This document shows positions 48,429-57,646 of a stretch of 64,000 bases of DNA, one piece after another. The position numbers were made by a program, and so were the translations under genes. Below the pieces are notes generated by a model. It was not told where the DNA came from and did not search any database. It was given only the letters and a program-made list of their open reading frames with translations. The DNA comes from PALSA-270 sp963770245 (GTDB lineage Bacteria; Acidobacteriota; Terriglobia; Terriglobales; Acidobacteriaceae), in NCBI GenBank assembly GCA_963770245.1, contig CAVYOX010000008.1, positions 1-64,000 of the forward strand, read 5' to 3'. Position 1 is the stretch's first letter. Each line of letters starts with the position of its first letter.

Positions 48429-48460
48429 CTGCCAGGACAGGCTAAAATCCGGCCAGTCCT

Positions 48461-49951
48461 ATGCAGAAGGTCGCCATCCTCTACGACGCTGGCCAGGCGG
48501 TGCTGTCCACATTCGATCTGGATGAGGTCCTGCAGCAGATCCTGAGGATCGTCCGCGACTACTTTCACCTCGAAAACATCGCGATTCTGCTGCGGGAGGA
48601 GAACCGGGAGGAACTCTACGTCCGCCGCCATATCGGTTGGGATGAAGGAAATGAAAAACTTCGCGTGCCTTTCGGGACCGGCATCATCGGCGCGGCGGCC
48701 AGGGAGAAGCGTCCGATCTATGCTCCAGATGTAACCAAGGATGCGCGCTATATCGAATCGGTACGCGGGACCCGGTCCGAACTGGCCATGCCCCTGCTGG
48801 CCCGGGACCAGGTTGTGGGGGTCTTGCACTGCCAGAGCGGGAATCTCAACCACTTCGACGCGGAAACCATTGATTTGTTGATGTTGTTCTGCACCCAGGC
48901 CTCGATGGCCCTGCAGAATGCACGGCTGTACTCGCTCGAGCGGCAAAGGGCGGCGCAACTGGAAGCCATCAATGCCATCGCCAAACAAACGACCGCCGTG
49001 CTCGATCTGAAGGAACTGCTGGCCAAAGTATGCTCCCTGATTCAGCATGCATTCCCGATCTCGCATGTTTCCGTGCTCTTAAAAGAGGAGGATGAGATGG
49101 TGCTGCGGGCCCACCATGGCGATCTCACTCCGCGCATTCCGGAAGGTGGAAGACTACCCGCCCGAGCCGGCCTTTGGGGGCGAGCCCTGGCCACCGGCAA
49201 GACGGTGATTGAAAATGATGTGCGCATCTCCCCCGACTACACTGGGTTTTTTGTGGAGACGGCAGCTCGCATGTGCATTCCGCTGGTCTCGTTCGGGCAG
49301 ACGCTCGGGGTTCTGGTGCTCGACAGCGCAAAGATGGGCGCATTCAATGCCAACGACGAGCAGTCGCTTGAGTCAGTTGCGGACATCTGCTCTAACGCCA
49401 TCCAGAACGCGCACTACGTCGACCGGGTCAGACAATTGGCCTACCTCGATGGTTTGACCGGAATTTTCAACCGCCGATTCTTCGAACTGCGCATTACCGA
49501 GGAGATTGAGCGCGCCCGGCGATTCAATATCGGCATGGCGGTGATCATGGTGGACATCGACCAGTTCAAGCGCCTCAATGATGAGTTCGGGCATTTGCTG
49601 GGAGACGAGGTGTTGCGCCAGGTCTCGTCAATTTTCCATCAGCAGCTGCGGAAAATCGATGTGGTGTGCCGCTTCGGAGGCGAGGAATTCGCCATTCTTC
49701 TATCCCAAACCGATCCCCAGCATGCCTTTGGCGTAGCCGAGAAGCTGCGCCGCATGGTGGAAACCTGGCAGTTTCCAGGGGTACCCCGACCGGTCACCAT
49801 CAGCGCAGGCACCGCCAGCTTTCCGGATCACGGAACCACCCGGGATGAACTGGTCAAGGCGGCGGACGCGGGATTGTATGGCGCCAAGCTGGCCGGGAGG
49901 AACCGGGTGCTGCTGGCGCCTTTGGCGCGCAAAAGCGCGACCCCGGGGTAG
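48461..49951 (+). CDS. GAF-GAF-GGDEF diguanylate cyclase
   Basis: A 496-residue soluble enzyme that makes c-di-GMP. Two GAF sensor domains (about 15-155 and 175-320) precede a GGDEF domain (about 330-490). The active site GGEEF is intact near residue 407, DxDxFKxxND-type metal site is seen as VDIDQFKRLNDEFGH, and the inhibitory I-site RKID stands exactly five residues before GGEEF. No membrane helices are present, so it senses a cytoplasmic signal. The ligand of the GAF domains is unknown. Confidence 0.95.
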   Translation: MQKVAILYDAGQAVLSTFDLDEVLQQILRIVRDYFHLENIAILLREENREELYVRRHIGWDEGNEKLRVPFGTGIIGAAAREKRPIYAPDVTKDARYIESVRGTRSELAMPLLARDQVVGVLHCQSGNLNHFDAETIDLLMLFCTQASMALQNARLYSLERQRAAQLEAINAIAKQTTAVLDLKELLAKVCSLIQHAFPISHVSVLLKEEDEMVLRAHHGDLTPRIPEGGRLPARAGLWGRALATGKTVIENDVRISPDYTGFFVETAARMCIPLVSFGQTLGVLVLDSAKMGAFNANDEQSLESVADICSNAIQNAHYVDRVRQLAYLDGLTGIFNRRFFELRITEEIERARRFNIGMAVIMVDIDQFKRLNDEFGHLLGDEVLRQVSSIFHQQLRKIDVVCRFGGEEFAILLSQTDPQHAFGVAEKLRRMVETWQFPGVPRPVTISAGTASFPDHGTTRDELVKAADAGLYGAKLAGRNRVLLAPLARKSATPG

Positions 49952-49997
49952 AAACTCGATTCCGCCACGACCGGAAACCCCGACCTTGCCGGCAGAC

Positions 49998-51125
49998 CTA
50001 GATATCGGCCTGGTGTCCCTTCAACATACGCAAGTGGTCGCGTAGTTCGAGCCGCAGCTGATCCTGCTGGCCGTGGACGCGCACCTTCATCTTCGCCAGC
50101 TCATCGGTCAGCTTTTTCTGCTGGAGGGAGCAGGCTCGAGCCTGCCTCTCGAGCTCGGGCTTGACGCGTTCGATCTCACGCGCTGCCAGTTCGACCTGCG
50201 GCTTGATCAGGGCGAGCTGCGAGTCCATGGCGCTCAATTCGCGTTCGGTTTCCGCCTTGATTTGCGGCAAGCCAAAACTCTCCTCAAAGAAATCGGACTG
50301 CTTGCGCTCGGGCAGCTGGAGGGTGATGGTTTGTTCCCTCTTATCCCGGAGGATGCCGACCTTGGCGGTGTTGTCCTTGCCATTGCGCAAAGCATGGCTG
50401 AAATCTCCGGCATCGTTGACCGTCTCGTCGTTCACCCGGACGATTACGTCACCGGCGTGGAAGCCGGCTTTCTCGGCGGAGCTCCCTTTCTCGACCGAGC
50501 GCACCAGGACTCCCTTCCCGCCTTTTGCCCCAAAGAAATCGGCCAGCTGGGAGGTAAGGTTTTCCACCATGAGACCGGTACGCATGGAGGAATGCACCAC
50601 TTCGATCGAAATCGGCATGTCGATATCGGGCATCGGGGGTATCGGGGGCATGGCCTGGATCGTCGGCATGGTGAACTTAAATTCTCCGGCCTCGGGACCA
50701 AAACCCTTGCGTTTGGCAAGTTGAGCTTTCAGGGCGAGAGCCTGGCCATTGCGGCTGACCCCGATCGATATCACGCGCCCAGCGGGGATTTCACGGATCA
50801 TGCGCCGCAGCTGCTCGACGCTCTCGACGGGCGCGCCGTTGATGCTCAGGATGACGTCGTGTTCCTTGAGGCCCGCCTTTCCCGCGGGAGCATCCTGGTC
50901 GACCATGGTCACTTCGACGCCGCTCTCTTCCTTCAGCTGCAGGGGACCCAGGCGGTCCGCCGTGACGTCGCGCGTGTCCACGCCCAGATACGAGCTGCCG
51001 TCGAAAAGCTCTTCGCTCGAGTACACGATGCCTTCGCTCGGCTGCAGGGAAGAAGAACCCAGGGCCCAGGCGGTGGCCGCCAGGACGATCAGTATGCCGG
51101 TTGTTGCCAGAATCAAGTTCCGCAT
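49998..51125 (-). CDS. membrane-anchored double-PDZ protein
   Basis: A 375-residue protein with an N-terminal signal/anchor (MRNLILATTGILIVLAATAWA), two PDZ domains (about 45-135, with APAGKAGLKEHDVILSING; about 178-268, with SSAEKAGFHAGDVIVRVND) and a C-terminal charged coiled coil (about 285-370). No protease triad is present, so it is not DegP/HtrA; it probably acts as a periplasmic scaffold or adaptor. The ATG at 51125 has GGAGG six bases upstream, which rules out the ATG at 51131. It is the last gene of the ECF sigma cluster. Confidence 0.85.
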   Translation of the reverse strand: MRNLILATTGILIVLAATAWALGSSSLQPSEGIVYSSEELFDGSSYLGVDTRDVTADRLGPLQLKEESGVEVTMVDQDAPAGKAGLKEHDVILSINGAPVESVEQLRRMIREIPAGRVISIGVSRNGQALALKAQLAKRKGFGPEAGEFKFTMPTIQAMPPIPPMPDIDMPISIEVVHSSMRTGLMVENLTSQLADFFGAKGGKGVLVRSVEKGSSAEKAGFHAGDVIVRVNDETVNDAGDFSHALRNGKDNTAKVGILRDKREQTITLQLPERKQSDFFEESFGLPQIKAETERELSAMDSQLALIKPQVELAAREIERVKPELERQARACSLQQKKLTDELAKMKVRVHGQQDQLRLELRDHLRMLKGHQADI

Positions 51126-51180
51126 GTTCATCCTCCGACGTCGGGTTTTTCTGTTCTTCTCCCGGTTCTAATGCTCACTC

Positions 51181-52362
51181 TTACTGGCTGGACCGGAAAT
51201 TGATGTCGCCGGTCATCGTGCTCACCTTCAGAAGCGGACCGCCATTGTTCAAACGGCCCTCGGCGGTAATGGTTTTCGGGCCCCACTGTCCGCCCACCGC
51301 GGTGACTCGAATCGCGGGGAAATCGGAGCGGATGGTATGGCCGTTTGCCAGTTCGATCGAGGCCCGCACCGAAATGTTCAGCTCCGGCGCCAGATAGACG
51401 GTCACGTCGCCGGCGGCGGTCTGTAGGGTGGAGTCGGCGCGCTGGTCGTTGGCCACAAACTTGGCCACGATGGCTCCCGCTCCGGTTTCTACCTGGGCCG
51501 CGGGAACTCCGCCGAGCTCGATGCGGCCGGCGCCGGTTTCGGCGTGCACCCGCCCTTTCGCCGACCCGACGCGAATGCTCCCACCCCCGGTTTCGATCTC
51601 CACCGGACCGGCAGCGTCGCCCACATCGATATTGCCGCCGCCACTTGAGATCTTCAGCTTTCCTCCGCACTGTTTGACCAGAATGTTGCCGCCCCCGGCC
51701 TGAAGAACAGCCCCCATGTCGCTTGAGACCAGCACGATGTCTCCGCCGCCGGTGCTGGCGTTGATGGTCCCCTTCACCGCGCCGATCGACACTCGACCAC
51801 CGCCGGTCTGAATGTTCAAGTCGCCTCCGATTGAGCCAACTTCAATGTCGTCGCCACCGGTTGCAGCGTGCACCGAGCCGCCGATGTCCTCCATGTGAAT
51901 TTTTCCCCCGCCGCTCGCGGCGTCCACTCGGCCGGAAATTCCTTTCGCAGTGACGCCGCCGCCGGCGGTCTCCACTTTCACCGATTCCAGCTCGCGGGGA
52001 ACATTCACCACAAACTCACCGGAAAAACTCTGGGGCTTTCCTCCTTGCCACTCGCCGACCAGCCACGCCGTGTCTCCGCGCAGGAAGGTGCTGATCTTGT
52101 AGTGGCTAAACTCACGGCGAGCCTTGTCCTCGGAACTGGTAAAGGCACGATTGTGGACCACGTAGGTGATGCCCGACTGGGAGCCGCCTTCGACGCGGAC
52201 CGAACCGGCATCCACCTTGATTCTAAGATTGGGAGCGCCGCTGAGGGAACCGGTGATCTCTTGCGCCCAACGGCCGCCTTCGCTATAGACGCGGCCCTCC
52301 TGAGCGACCAGGGCTGGAACCAGCAGCAGCCACCATCCGAACTTGAACAATTTTTTCAACAC
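51181..52362 (-). CDS. exported DUF4097-type glycine-rich beta-solenoid protein
   Basis: A 393-residue exported protein with a signal peptide (LKKLFKFGWWLLLVPALVAQ). From about residue 130 to 300 it consists of short repeats of about 20 residues built on TGGG-I-V and G-v-a, a right-handed beta-solenoid pattern typical of DUF4097 putative adhesins. The start is GTG at 52362 (or TTG at 52359), just after GGAAGG; the longer frame reads into the upstream gene. It lies 58 bases after the anti-sigma candidate and 55 before the PDZ gene. Function is unknown; DUF4097 genes often sit with envelope stress regulators. Confidence 0.82.
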   Translation of the reverse strand: MLKKLFKFGWWLLLVPALVAQEGRVYSEGGRWAQEITGSLSGAPNLRIKVDAGSVRVEGGSQSGITYVVHNRAFTSSEDKARREFSHYKISTFLRGDTAWLVGEWQGGKPQSFSGEFVVNVPRELESVKVETAGGGVTAKGISGRVDAASGGGKIHMEDIGGSVHAATGGDDIEVGSIGGDLNIQTGGGRVSIGAVKGTINASTGGGDIVLVSSDMGAVLQAGGGNILVKQCGGKLKISSGGGNIDVGDAAGPVEIETGGGSIRVGSAKGRVHAETGAGRIELGGVPAAQVETGAGAIVAKFVANDQRADSTLQTAAGDVTVYLAPELNISVRASIELANGHTIRSDFPAIRVTAVGGQWGPKTITAEGRLNNGGPLLKVSTMTGDINFRSSQ

Positions 52363-52420
52363 GCACCTTCCACCGGGCTCAGCCCGGACAACGGCCGCCA
52401 AGCGAGTACCTCCACTGCGG

Positions 52421-53353
52421 CTAATCGATCTCCGGCAACTGCGCCAATTCCGTCCGTGCTTGCGAGCGGATGTAGAGGTTCGGATCACTCCCCGACAAAC
52501 GTCGGAGAACGGCGCGGACGCTGCTGTCGGCGCGCACCGGCTGCAACGAATGCAAGGCTTCGGTCCGGACTCCGGGATTGGAATCGTTGACGAGCGCCTC
52601 CAGCATGGCATCGCGCACGCGGACGTCGGTTTTCACGCAGGACCCGAGTGCATCGACCGCCTTCAGACGAACCCCGGGATTCGAGTCATAGCGCAGCGCG
52701 TAAATCAGGGCTTCGCGGACATTCGGATCGTTTGGGCTCTGCGTCAGCAGGTCCACCGAGTCCATGCGCACCCCCGAGTTGTAGGTATTGCGCGCGGCAA
52801 ACAAGAGCAACTGCTGAATGCGCTGATCGTTGAGCGAACCCTGCACTTCCTCGGTCGAGACCGTCTCGTACTTGATGCTGACCTGATTGGACCCCGGCTC
52901 CTCGGAAACCGAGCGAATGCCACTGATCGAGGATTCGAGCGGCGAAACGCCTGTCGGGGGCGGCGTCAGATCTCCGGGCCGCCGGAGCATACTGTAGGTC
53001 GTACCGACACCGCCAGCGAAACCTACGATGAGGATGGCCGCTGCCAGCGCCGGGGAAAAGCCAACTTGCCGCAGCCAGGCGGTAGGATCGAACACCAGGC
53101 GATGCCAGAAGCCACCGGGCTCGGCAGTTTCGAGCGATTCCTGGAGCCGCATGCGGGAAGCGGCCAGCAAGTTGGGCGCCGGATCCTGCACCGGGACCGA
53201 CGAAAACCTGGTGTGAAACTCGCGCGCCGACTTCAGCTCGGCGGAGCAATCAGCACAGCGCGCCACATGTTGCTCAAGTTCGTAGCGGGCATCGTCCGCG
53301 AGTTCGTCATAGACGTACAGGAGAATGCTCTGTTGGACCCAGTCACACTTCAT
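52421..53353 (-). CDS. zinc-finger anti-sigma factor candidate with HEAT-repeat domain
   Basis: A 310-residue protein in three parts: an N-terminal zf-HC2-like domain (about 1-45) with HVARCADC, the HxxxCxxC zinc motif of anti-sigma factors; one membrane helix (about 105-123, LAAAILIVGFAGGVGTTY); and a C-terminal HEAT-like repeat domain (about 195-310; VREALIYALRYDSNPGVRLKA, VRDAMLEALVNDSNPGVRTEA). The start at 53353 has GGGGGAAGGG upstream. It directly follows the ECF sigma gene. Cytoplasmic zinc-domain binding of sigma and an extracytoplasmic HEAT sensor is inferred. Confidence 0.85.
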   Translation of the reverse strand: MKCDWVQQSILLYVYDELADDARYELEQHVARCADCSAELKSAREFHTRFSSVPVQDPAPNLLAASRMRLQESLETAEPGGFWHRLVFDPTAWLRQVGFSPALAAAILIVGFAGGVGTTYSMLRRPGDLTPPPTGVSPLESSISGIRSVSEEPGSNQVSIKYETVSTEEVQGSLNDQRIQQLLLFAARNTYNSGVRMDSVDLLTQSPNDPNVREALIYALRYDSNPGVRLKAVDALGSCVKTDVRVRDAMLEALVNDSNPGVRTEALHSLQPVRADSSVRAVLRRLSGSDPNLYIRSQARTELAQLPEID

Positions 53354-53428
53354 AACCCTTCCCCCAAAAGACCCCAGCGGCACTCGGCCGGACAGCCGAG
53401 AGCGGACTGGCCTGCGCGGCTTTGCCGC

Positions 53429-54025
53429 TTATCGCATGTCCGCCAAGGCGCCGCGCAATTTTTGCGTGGCACGGAACAACGTATTCTTGGCGGTTTCTTC
53501 GGTGGTGTGCAAGATCTCTCCCACCGTCCGCAGCTTGAGGCCGTGATAGTGCTTTAACTCGAACACCATGCGCTCGCGCGCTGACAGTCGGTCGAGGGCG
53601 CGACGAATCCGCGCGGCCAGTTCGCGACTCATCAAATCGCGCTCCGGATCGGCGGCCGCCCGGACGTCGGGCACTTGCTCGAGAACATCGTAGCTTCTGC
53701 CCTCTTCGTCAACCGCGACCGGTGCATCTTCCTTCCGCACCTGCTTCTTGCGCAAGTGGTCGAGACATAGATTCGAAACGATGCGATAGATCCATGTGTA
53801 AAAGGAACATTCAAATCGGAAGCTGCCCAGGTTTCGGAAGGCTTTCAGAAATGCTTCCTGGTAAATGTCCTGGGCTTCCTGTTCCGACCCGGTGAGATGC
53901 AGGGCCAGCCGCAACACGGCCTGGTCGTAGCACCGCACCAGTTCCTCGAAGGCGGCGCCGTTGCCGCGCTGCGCCTCCCGGACCAGTGCGGTATCGTCAA
54001 TACGGGTCAGACTTTGCCCCGACAT
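53429..54025 (-). CDS. ECF RNA polymerase sigma factor
   Basis: A 198-residue group 4 sigma factor. Region 2 is seen as FEELVRCYDQAVLRLALHL and DIYQEAFLKAFRNL with FYTWIYRIVSNLCLDHLRKK; region 4 as LDRLSARERMVFELKHYHG and GEILHTTEETAKNTLFRATQKLR. The start MSGQSLTRIDD at 54025 is preferred over the longer frame from 54163, but no strong ribosome site is visible. It heads a four-gene minus-strand cluster with an anti-sigma candidate, a DUF4097 protein and a PDZ protein. Confidence 0.92.
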   Translation of the reverse strand: MSGQSLTRIDDTALVREAQRGNGAAFEELVRCYDQAVLRLALHLTGSEQEAQDIYQEAFLKAFRNLGSFRFECSFYTWIYRIVSNLCLDHLRKKQVRKEDAPVAVDEEGRSYDVLEQVPDVRAAADPERDLMSRELAARIRRALDRLSARERMVFELKHYHGLKLRTVGEILHTTEETAKNTLFRATQKLRGALADMR

Positions 54026-54624
54026 GGAGCCCCGCGCGCCGGGGTCCAGGGTTCCGTTGCCACGTTCCCTCGGGACGCGCTCGGCGGCCGCGGAGGAACA
54101 ATTGCCAACCGTAAAAGGTGCTGCCCAAACATCGGCCGGCATGATTGCTTGCCCTCGAATCAACGTCTTGGCTCAACCGGGTTCGATCGCCGTCCCTCCC
54201 GGCCGCCACTGCTATAGACGGGGCTCGGGGCGGACCGTGAGCAGTGATCCCAGGGATTCGCCGAGACTCAAGCGCGCGGAGAACTCCAAACTGGGCCATG
54301 GCTAAGCTTTCGCCACCGGACATGGCAGCGAACCTTCTGGAGTCCGGACCCCAAGAGTTCAAGGAGAATATCCCAGGAATGCGCCCCGACCAAGCCCTCC
54401 ACACAACTTCTCCGGTGAGCATCCGCTCATGGAATCTGCTGGTCTAGACCGCAAGGCGAAGCCTGACCTTCCGACCGGCCGGTCTTTCGCGCCCCGCAGT
54501 TTGTTCGATGATGTAAATCGATGATGAGTAAATCGATGGCCGCAGCTTGGGTAACGGTTTCGCGCTTCTACGATGGCTACGATGGCCGGTACGGCGGGCG
54601 AGGCGCCCGCCCCACACAGCCGGG
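54026..54624 (-). other. intergenic region upstream of ECF sigma gene
   Basis: About 600 bases without a credible gene; the short frames here have no recognisable content. A possible ECF-type promoter reads CGAACC, then 15 bases, then GTTGAT (minus strand, about 54158-54190), which would make the cluster self-regulated; this is weak. Near the rplI end is a GC-rich hairpin (54593-54611), listed separately. The repeated string GTAAATCGATG occurs twice near 54515-54540. Confidence 0.45.
54593..54611. repeat. GC-rich hairpin downstream of rplI
   Basis: GGCGGGCG (54593-54600) and CGCCCGCC (54604-54611) form a perfect 8-bp stem with the loop AGG, 14 bases past the rplI stop. No T-run follows on the minus strand, so it may be a REP-like element or an mRNA-stabilising stem rather than a simple terminator. 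Confidence 0.55.
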
Positions 54625-55080
54625 TTACACCGCAGCCGCTTCCTTCTCGATGAGCACTTTGACGTGGGTGGTTACATCCTTGTGCAGCTTGATGGGGACG
54701 GTGAACTCGCCGAGCGTCTTCAGCGGCTCGTGCAGCTGGATCTTGCGGCGATCGACGTTGAGGCCTTTTTTTTCGAGTGCGTCGGCGATGTCGCCCGACG
54801 TCACCGAACCGAATAGCTGATCGTGCTCCGCCGATCGCCGCTCGAACGACAGCGAAACGTCGGCAAACTGCTTGGCCAGCTCCTCGGCTTGGGTTTTCTC
54901 CTTGGCGGAGCGGCGCACGGAGGCGGCCTTCATCTGCTCGATGACCGTCTTATTGCCCTTGGAGGCCTCGATCGCGAGCTTGCGCGGCAGCAGGTAGTTG
55001 CGGCCATAGCCTTCGGCAACTTTTACGACGTCGCCTCGCGAACCGAGCTTAGCGACATCTTCTTTCAGGATGACTTCCAT
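54625..55080 (-). CDS. rplI: 50S ribosomal protein L9
   Basis: L9 binds 23S domain V at the base of the L1 stalk. The protein from the ATG at 55080 is 151 residues, the normal size. The N-terminal domain MEVILKEDVAKLGSRGDVV with GYGRNYLLPRKLA is classical; the long connecting helix and C-terminal domain (FGSVTSGDIADAL) follow. The longer upstream frame is not family-like. It closes the rpsF-rpsR-rplI cluster. Confidence 0.97.
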   Translation of the reverse strand: MEVILKEDVAKLGSRGDVVKVAEGYGRNYLLPRKLAIEASKGNKTVIEQMKAASVRRSAKEKTQAEELAKQFADVSLSFERRSAEHDQLFGSVTSGDIADALEKKGLNVDRRKIQLHEPLKTLGEFTVPIKLHKDVTTHVKVLIEKEAAAV

Positions 55081-55192
55081 GAGATGACTCCCGTTTGAGT
55101 TTCCTACGTCATGCACAAAAAGTTTGGCGGTCCGCGCTGGCGGCCCGGGCGAGGACGAGGGCGCGCGTCCCCTGCAAAATCGGAGCAATCGC

Positions 55193-55621
55193 CTACGATG
55201 CGCGGCCGGCAAACGGCAGCAAAGCGATGTTGCGCGCTTGCTTGATCGCCGAAGACAGGCGCCGCTGGTGCGGCGTGCACACGCCGGTTAGACGGCGCGG
55301 TACGATCTTGCCGCTTTCTGCCACGAACTGAGCCAGCAACCGCACGTCTTTGTAGTTGATCGCCTCAATTTTTTCTACGCAGAATTTGCAAACCTTCTTG
55401 CGCCGGAAATACTTGCGGCCGCCTTCGCGGCCGCCCGGACCTCCGGGACGGGGTGGCCGGCGCTCGCCCCGGTCGCCGCCGCCAAAAGAACGTTCTCCCC
55501 CGGCGGGGCGATCCCCGCCTGAGGGACGGTCGCCGCCTGAAGGACGGTCGCCGCCTGAGGGACGGTCTGGGCCGGAAGCGGATTCGCCCGCGGATGCTGT
55601 GGATCGGGTTTCGTCAGTCAT
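55193..55621 (-). CDS. rpsR: 30S ribosomal protein S18 with long low-complexity N-terminus
   Basis: S18 pairs with S6 on the 30S platform. The conserved S18 core (about residues 70-142) includes KKVCKFCVEKIEAINYKDV, CxxC plus a later Cys and His, the zinc-binding form. Ahead of it is a 65-residue extension rich in Gly, Pro, Arg and Asp, with four consecutive DRPxGG units encoded by an 18-bp DNA repeat (about 55515-55590). The start at 55621 has AAGGAG upstream, so the extension is translated. Typical S18 proteins are 75-95 residues. Confidence 0.93.
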   Translation of the reverse strand: MTDETRSTASAGESASGPDRPSGGDRPSGGDRPSGGDRPAGGERSFGGGDRGERRPPRPGGPGGREGGRKYFRRKKVCKFCVEKIEAINYKDVRLLAQFVAESGKIVPRRLTGVCTPHQRRLSSAIKQARNIALLPFAGRAS

Positions 55622-55731
55622 GATGCTCCTTGAGTGATTCAGTGGTCGGTTGTCCATCTCGGCGGCCAGGGCCAAGGTTCCGCCCGCGATTGCCGGAAGA
55701 CTGGCGACCGAAGAACTTACGACCTGCTTTT

Positions 55732-56127
55732 CTATGCCGTGGCCGGGGCGGTTTCGCCGCCCGTCTCCGCCGCGGGCGTCGGAGCCGGCTTGCGGCGCAC
55801 TTCCCGTAGCTGCTTGATTTTGTCCAGGCGCTTCTGTTCCTCGTCAATCCGGACGGTGAGGAATTTGATGACCGGTTCGGTGACCCGCAAGCGGCGTTCC
55901 AGTTCGTGGATCAGACCTCCTCCGCCCTCGACTGTGAGGAGCATGTAGAGCCCCTCGTGAAAGCGCCGGACTGTGTAAGCCAAGCGCCGCTTGCCCATTT
56001 TCTCGACGCTCTTGACCTGCCCGCCGGAAGTTGTCACTACGGTCTCCAGAGTGGAAATCAGTTTATCCTGATCTTCCTCCGCCATATCGGGGCGGACGAT
56101 AAACATCAGCTCATAGGTGCGATTCAT
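55732..56127 (-). CDS. rpsF: 30S ribosomal protein S6
   Basis: S6 binds 16S rRNA together with S18. The 131-residue protein begins MNRTYELMFIVRPDM and contains KRRLAYTVRRFHEGLYMLL and EPVIKFLTVRID, all family features. The C-terminus is an Ala/Pro/Thr-rich tail of about 18 residues. It is the first gene of rpsF-rpsR-rplI; no ssb gene lies between rpsF and rpsR, unlike in many bacteria. Confidence 0.97.
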   Translation of the reverse strand: MNRTYELMFIVRPDMAEEDQDKLISTLETVVTTSGGQVKSVEKMGKRRLAYTVRRFHEGLYMLLTVEGGGGLIHELERRLRVTEPVIKFLTVRIDEEQKRLDKIKQLREVRRKPAPTPAAETGGETAPATA

Positions 56128-56143
56128 GCTTCACTCCCCATCC

Positions 56144-56211
56144 GCCACGGATTCTCACGGATCAACCCAGGTCCAAGCTGCGATCCGCGTTCATCCGTGT
56201 TAATCCGTGGC
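56144..56211. repeat. 19-bp imperfect inverted repeat between pth and rpsF
   Basis: The arms 56144-56162 and 56193-56211 are inverted copies that match at 17 of 19 positions; each contains two ATCCGTG-type units, and a further partial unit (GATCCGCG) lies between. The right arm overlaps the first base of the pth stop codon. It resembles widespread REP-like ATCCGTGTTAATCCGTGG elements. Confidence 0.75.
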
Positions 56212-56786
56212 TAATCTTTTTCTTCCGCTTCGTCGGGACCGGCTCTGCGGTTGAAGCGGTTCATCGCCGCCGCCAAGCCTTCGCTCAAAATCACCTTCAC
56301 CGCTTCGGCGGCGATACCGAGCACCGCATTCACCTGCTCGAGCTGCGCCTTGCGAAACGGCTTCAGAATCTTGGTTACCGGCGCGATCCCCAGCCGGATT
56401 CTGGGGAACTCCTGGCTGCCCAGTTCTCCGATGATGGACTTCATGCCGTTGTGACCCGCCGAACTGCCCCGCGGGCGGATACGAATCGTGCCCCAGGGCA
56501 AGTCCAATTCGTCGTAAATCACAATCAGATCCTGCTCCGGCCTGACTTCGTGCTTGGCCACCAACTCCCGCACCGCAGTGCCGCTGAGGTTCATGAAGGT
56601 CTCTGGCTTGGCCAGAAGAACCGTCTCCGAGCCCACCACGGCACGGGTCGTGAGCGCGTGACACTGGCGGTTTCTGAGTTCCACCCCGCTATCGTCGGCG
56701 ATGCGGTCGATCGCCAGGAACCCCAAGTTGTGCGGCGTGAACTGGTATTCGATACCCGGGTTGCCCAGCCCGACAATCAGTTTCAC
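56211..56786 (-). CDS. pth: peptidyl-tRNA hydrolase
   Basis: Pth recycles peptidyl-tRNAs released from ribosomes. The 191-residue protein has LIVGLGNPGIEYQFTPHNLGF with the catalytic His near residue 19, KPETFMNLSG, DELDLPWGTIRI and SSAGHNGMKSI. The start is GTG at 56786. It sits between rplY and rpsF on the same strand; the pairing rplY-pth is a very common arrangement and supports the call. Confidence 0.97.
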   Translation of the reverse strand: MKLIVGLGNPGIEYQFTPHNLGFLAIDRIADDSGVELRNRQCHALTTRAVVGSETVLLAKPETFMNLSGTAVRELVAKHEVRPEQDLIVIYDELDLPWGTIRIRPRGSSAGHNGMKSIIGELGSQEFPRIRLGIAPVTKILKPFRKAQLEQVNAVLGIAAEAVKVILSEGLAAAMNRFNRRAGPDEAEEKD

Positions 56787-56894
56787 GCCTTCTCAATGTC
56801 TCCCCGGGCAAAGCCGTCGAGATGCGCCACCGCCGAACCCATCGATTCCGACCGGAGCGGGCTCCGGAGAACACCCGTTCTCCGCCGCCCACGG

Positions 56895-57632
<738 letters not shown>

Positions 57633-57646
57633 AGTTTGATCCCGGT

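Noticed and set aside
49998..51125. HtrA/DegP protease
   Set aside because: Two PDZ domains are present but no trypsin-like catalytic domain or GNSGG motif.
54593..54611. Intrinsic terminator of the rplI operon
   Set aside because: The stem is strong, but no T-run follows it on the transcribed strand.
55515..55590. Regular 18-bp repeats considered as a small CRISPR array
   Set aside because: The units are contiguous with no spacers and encode DRPxGG repeats within the S18 reading frame.
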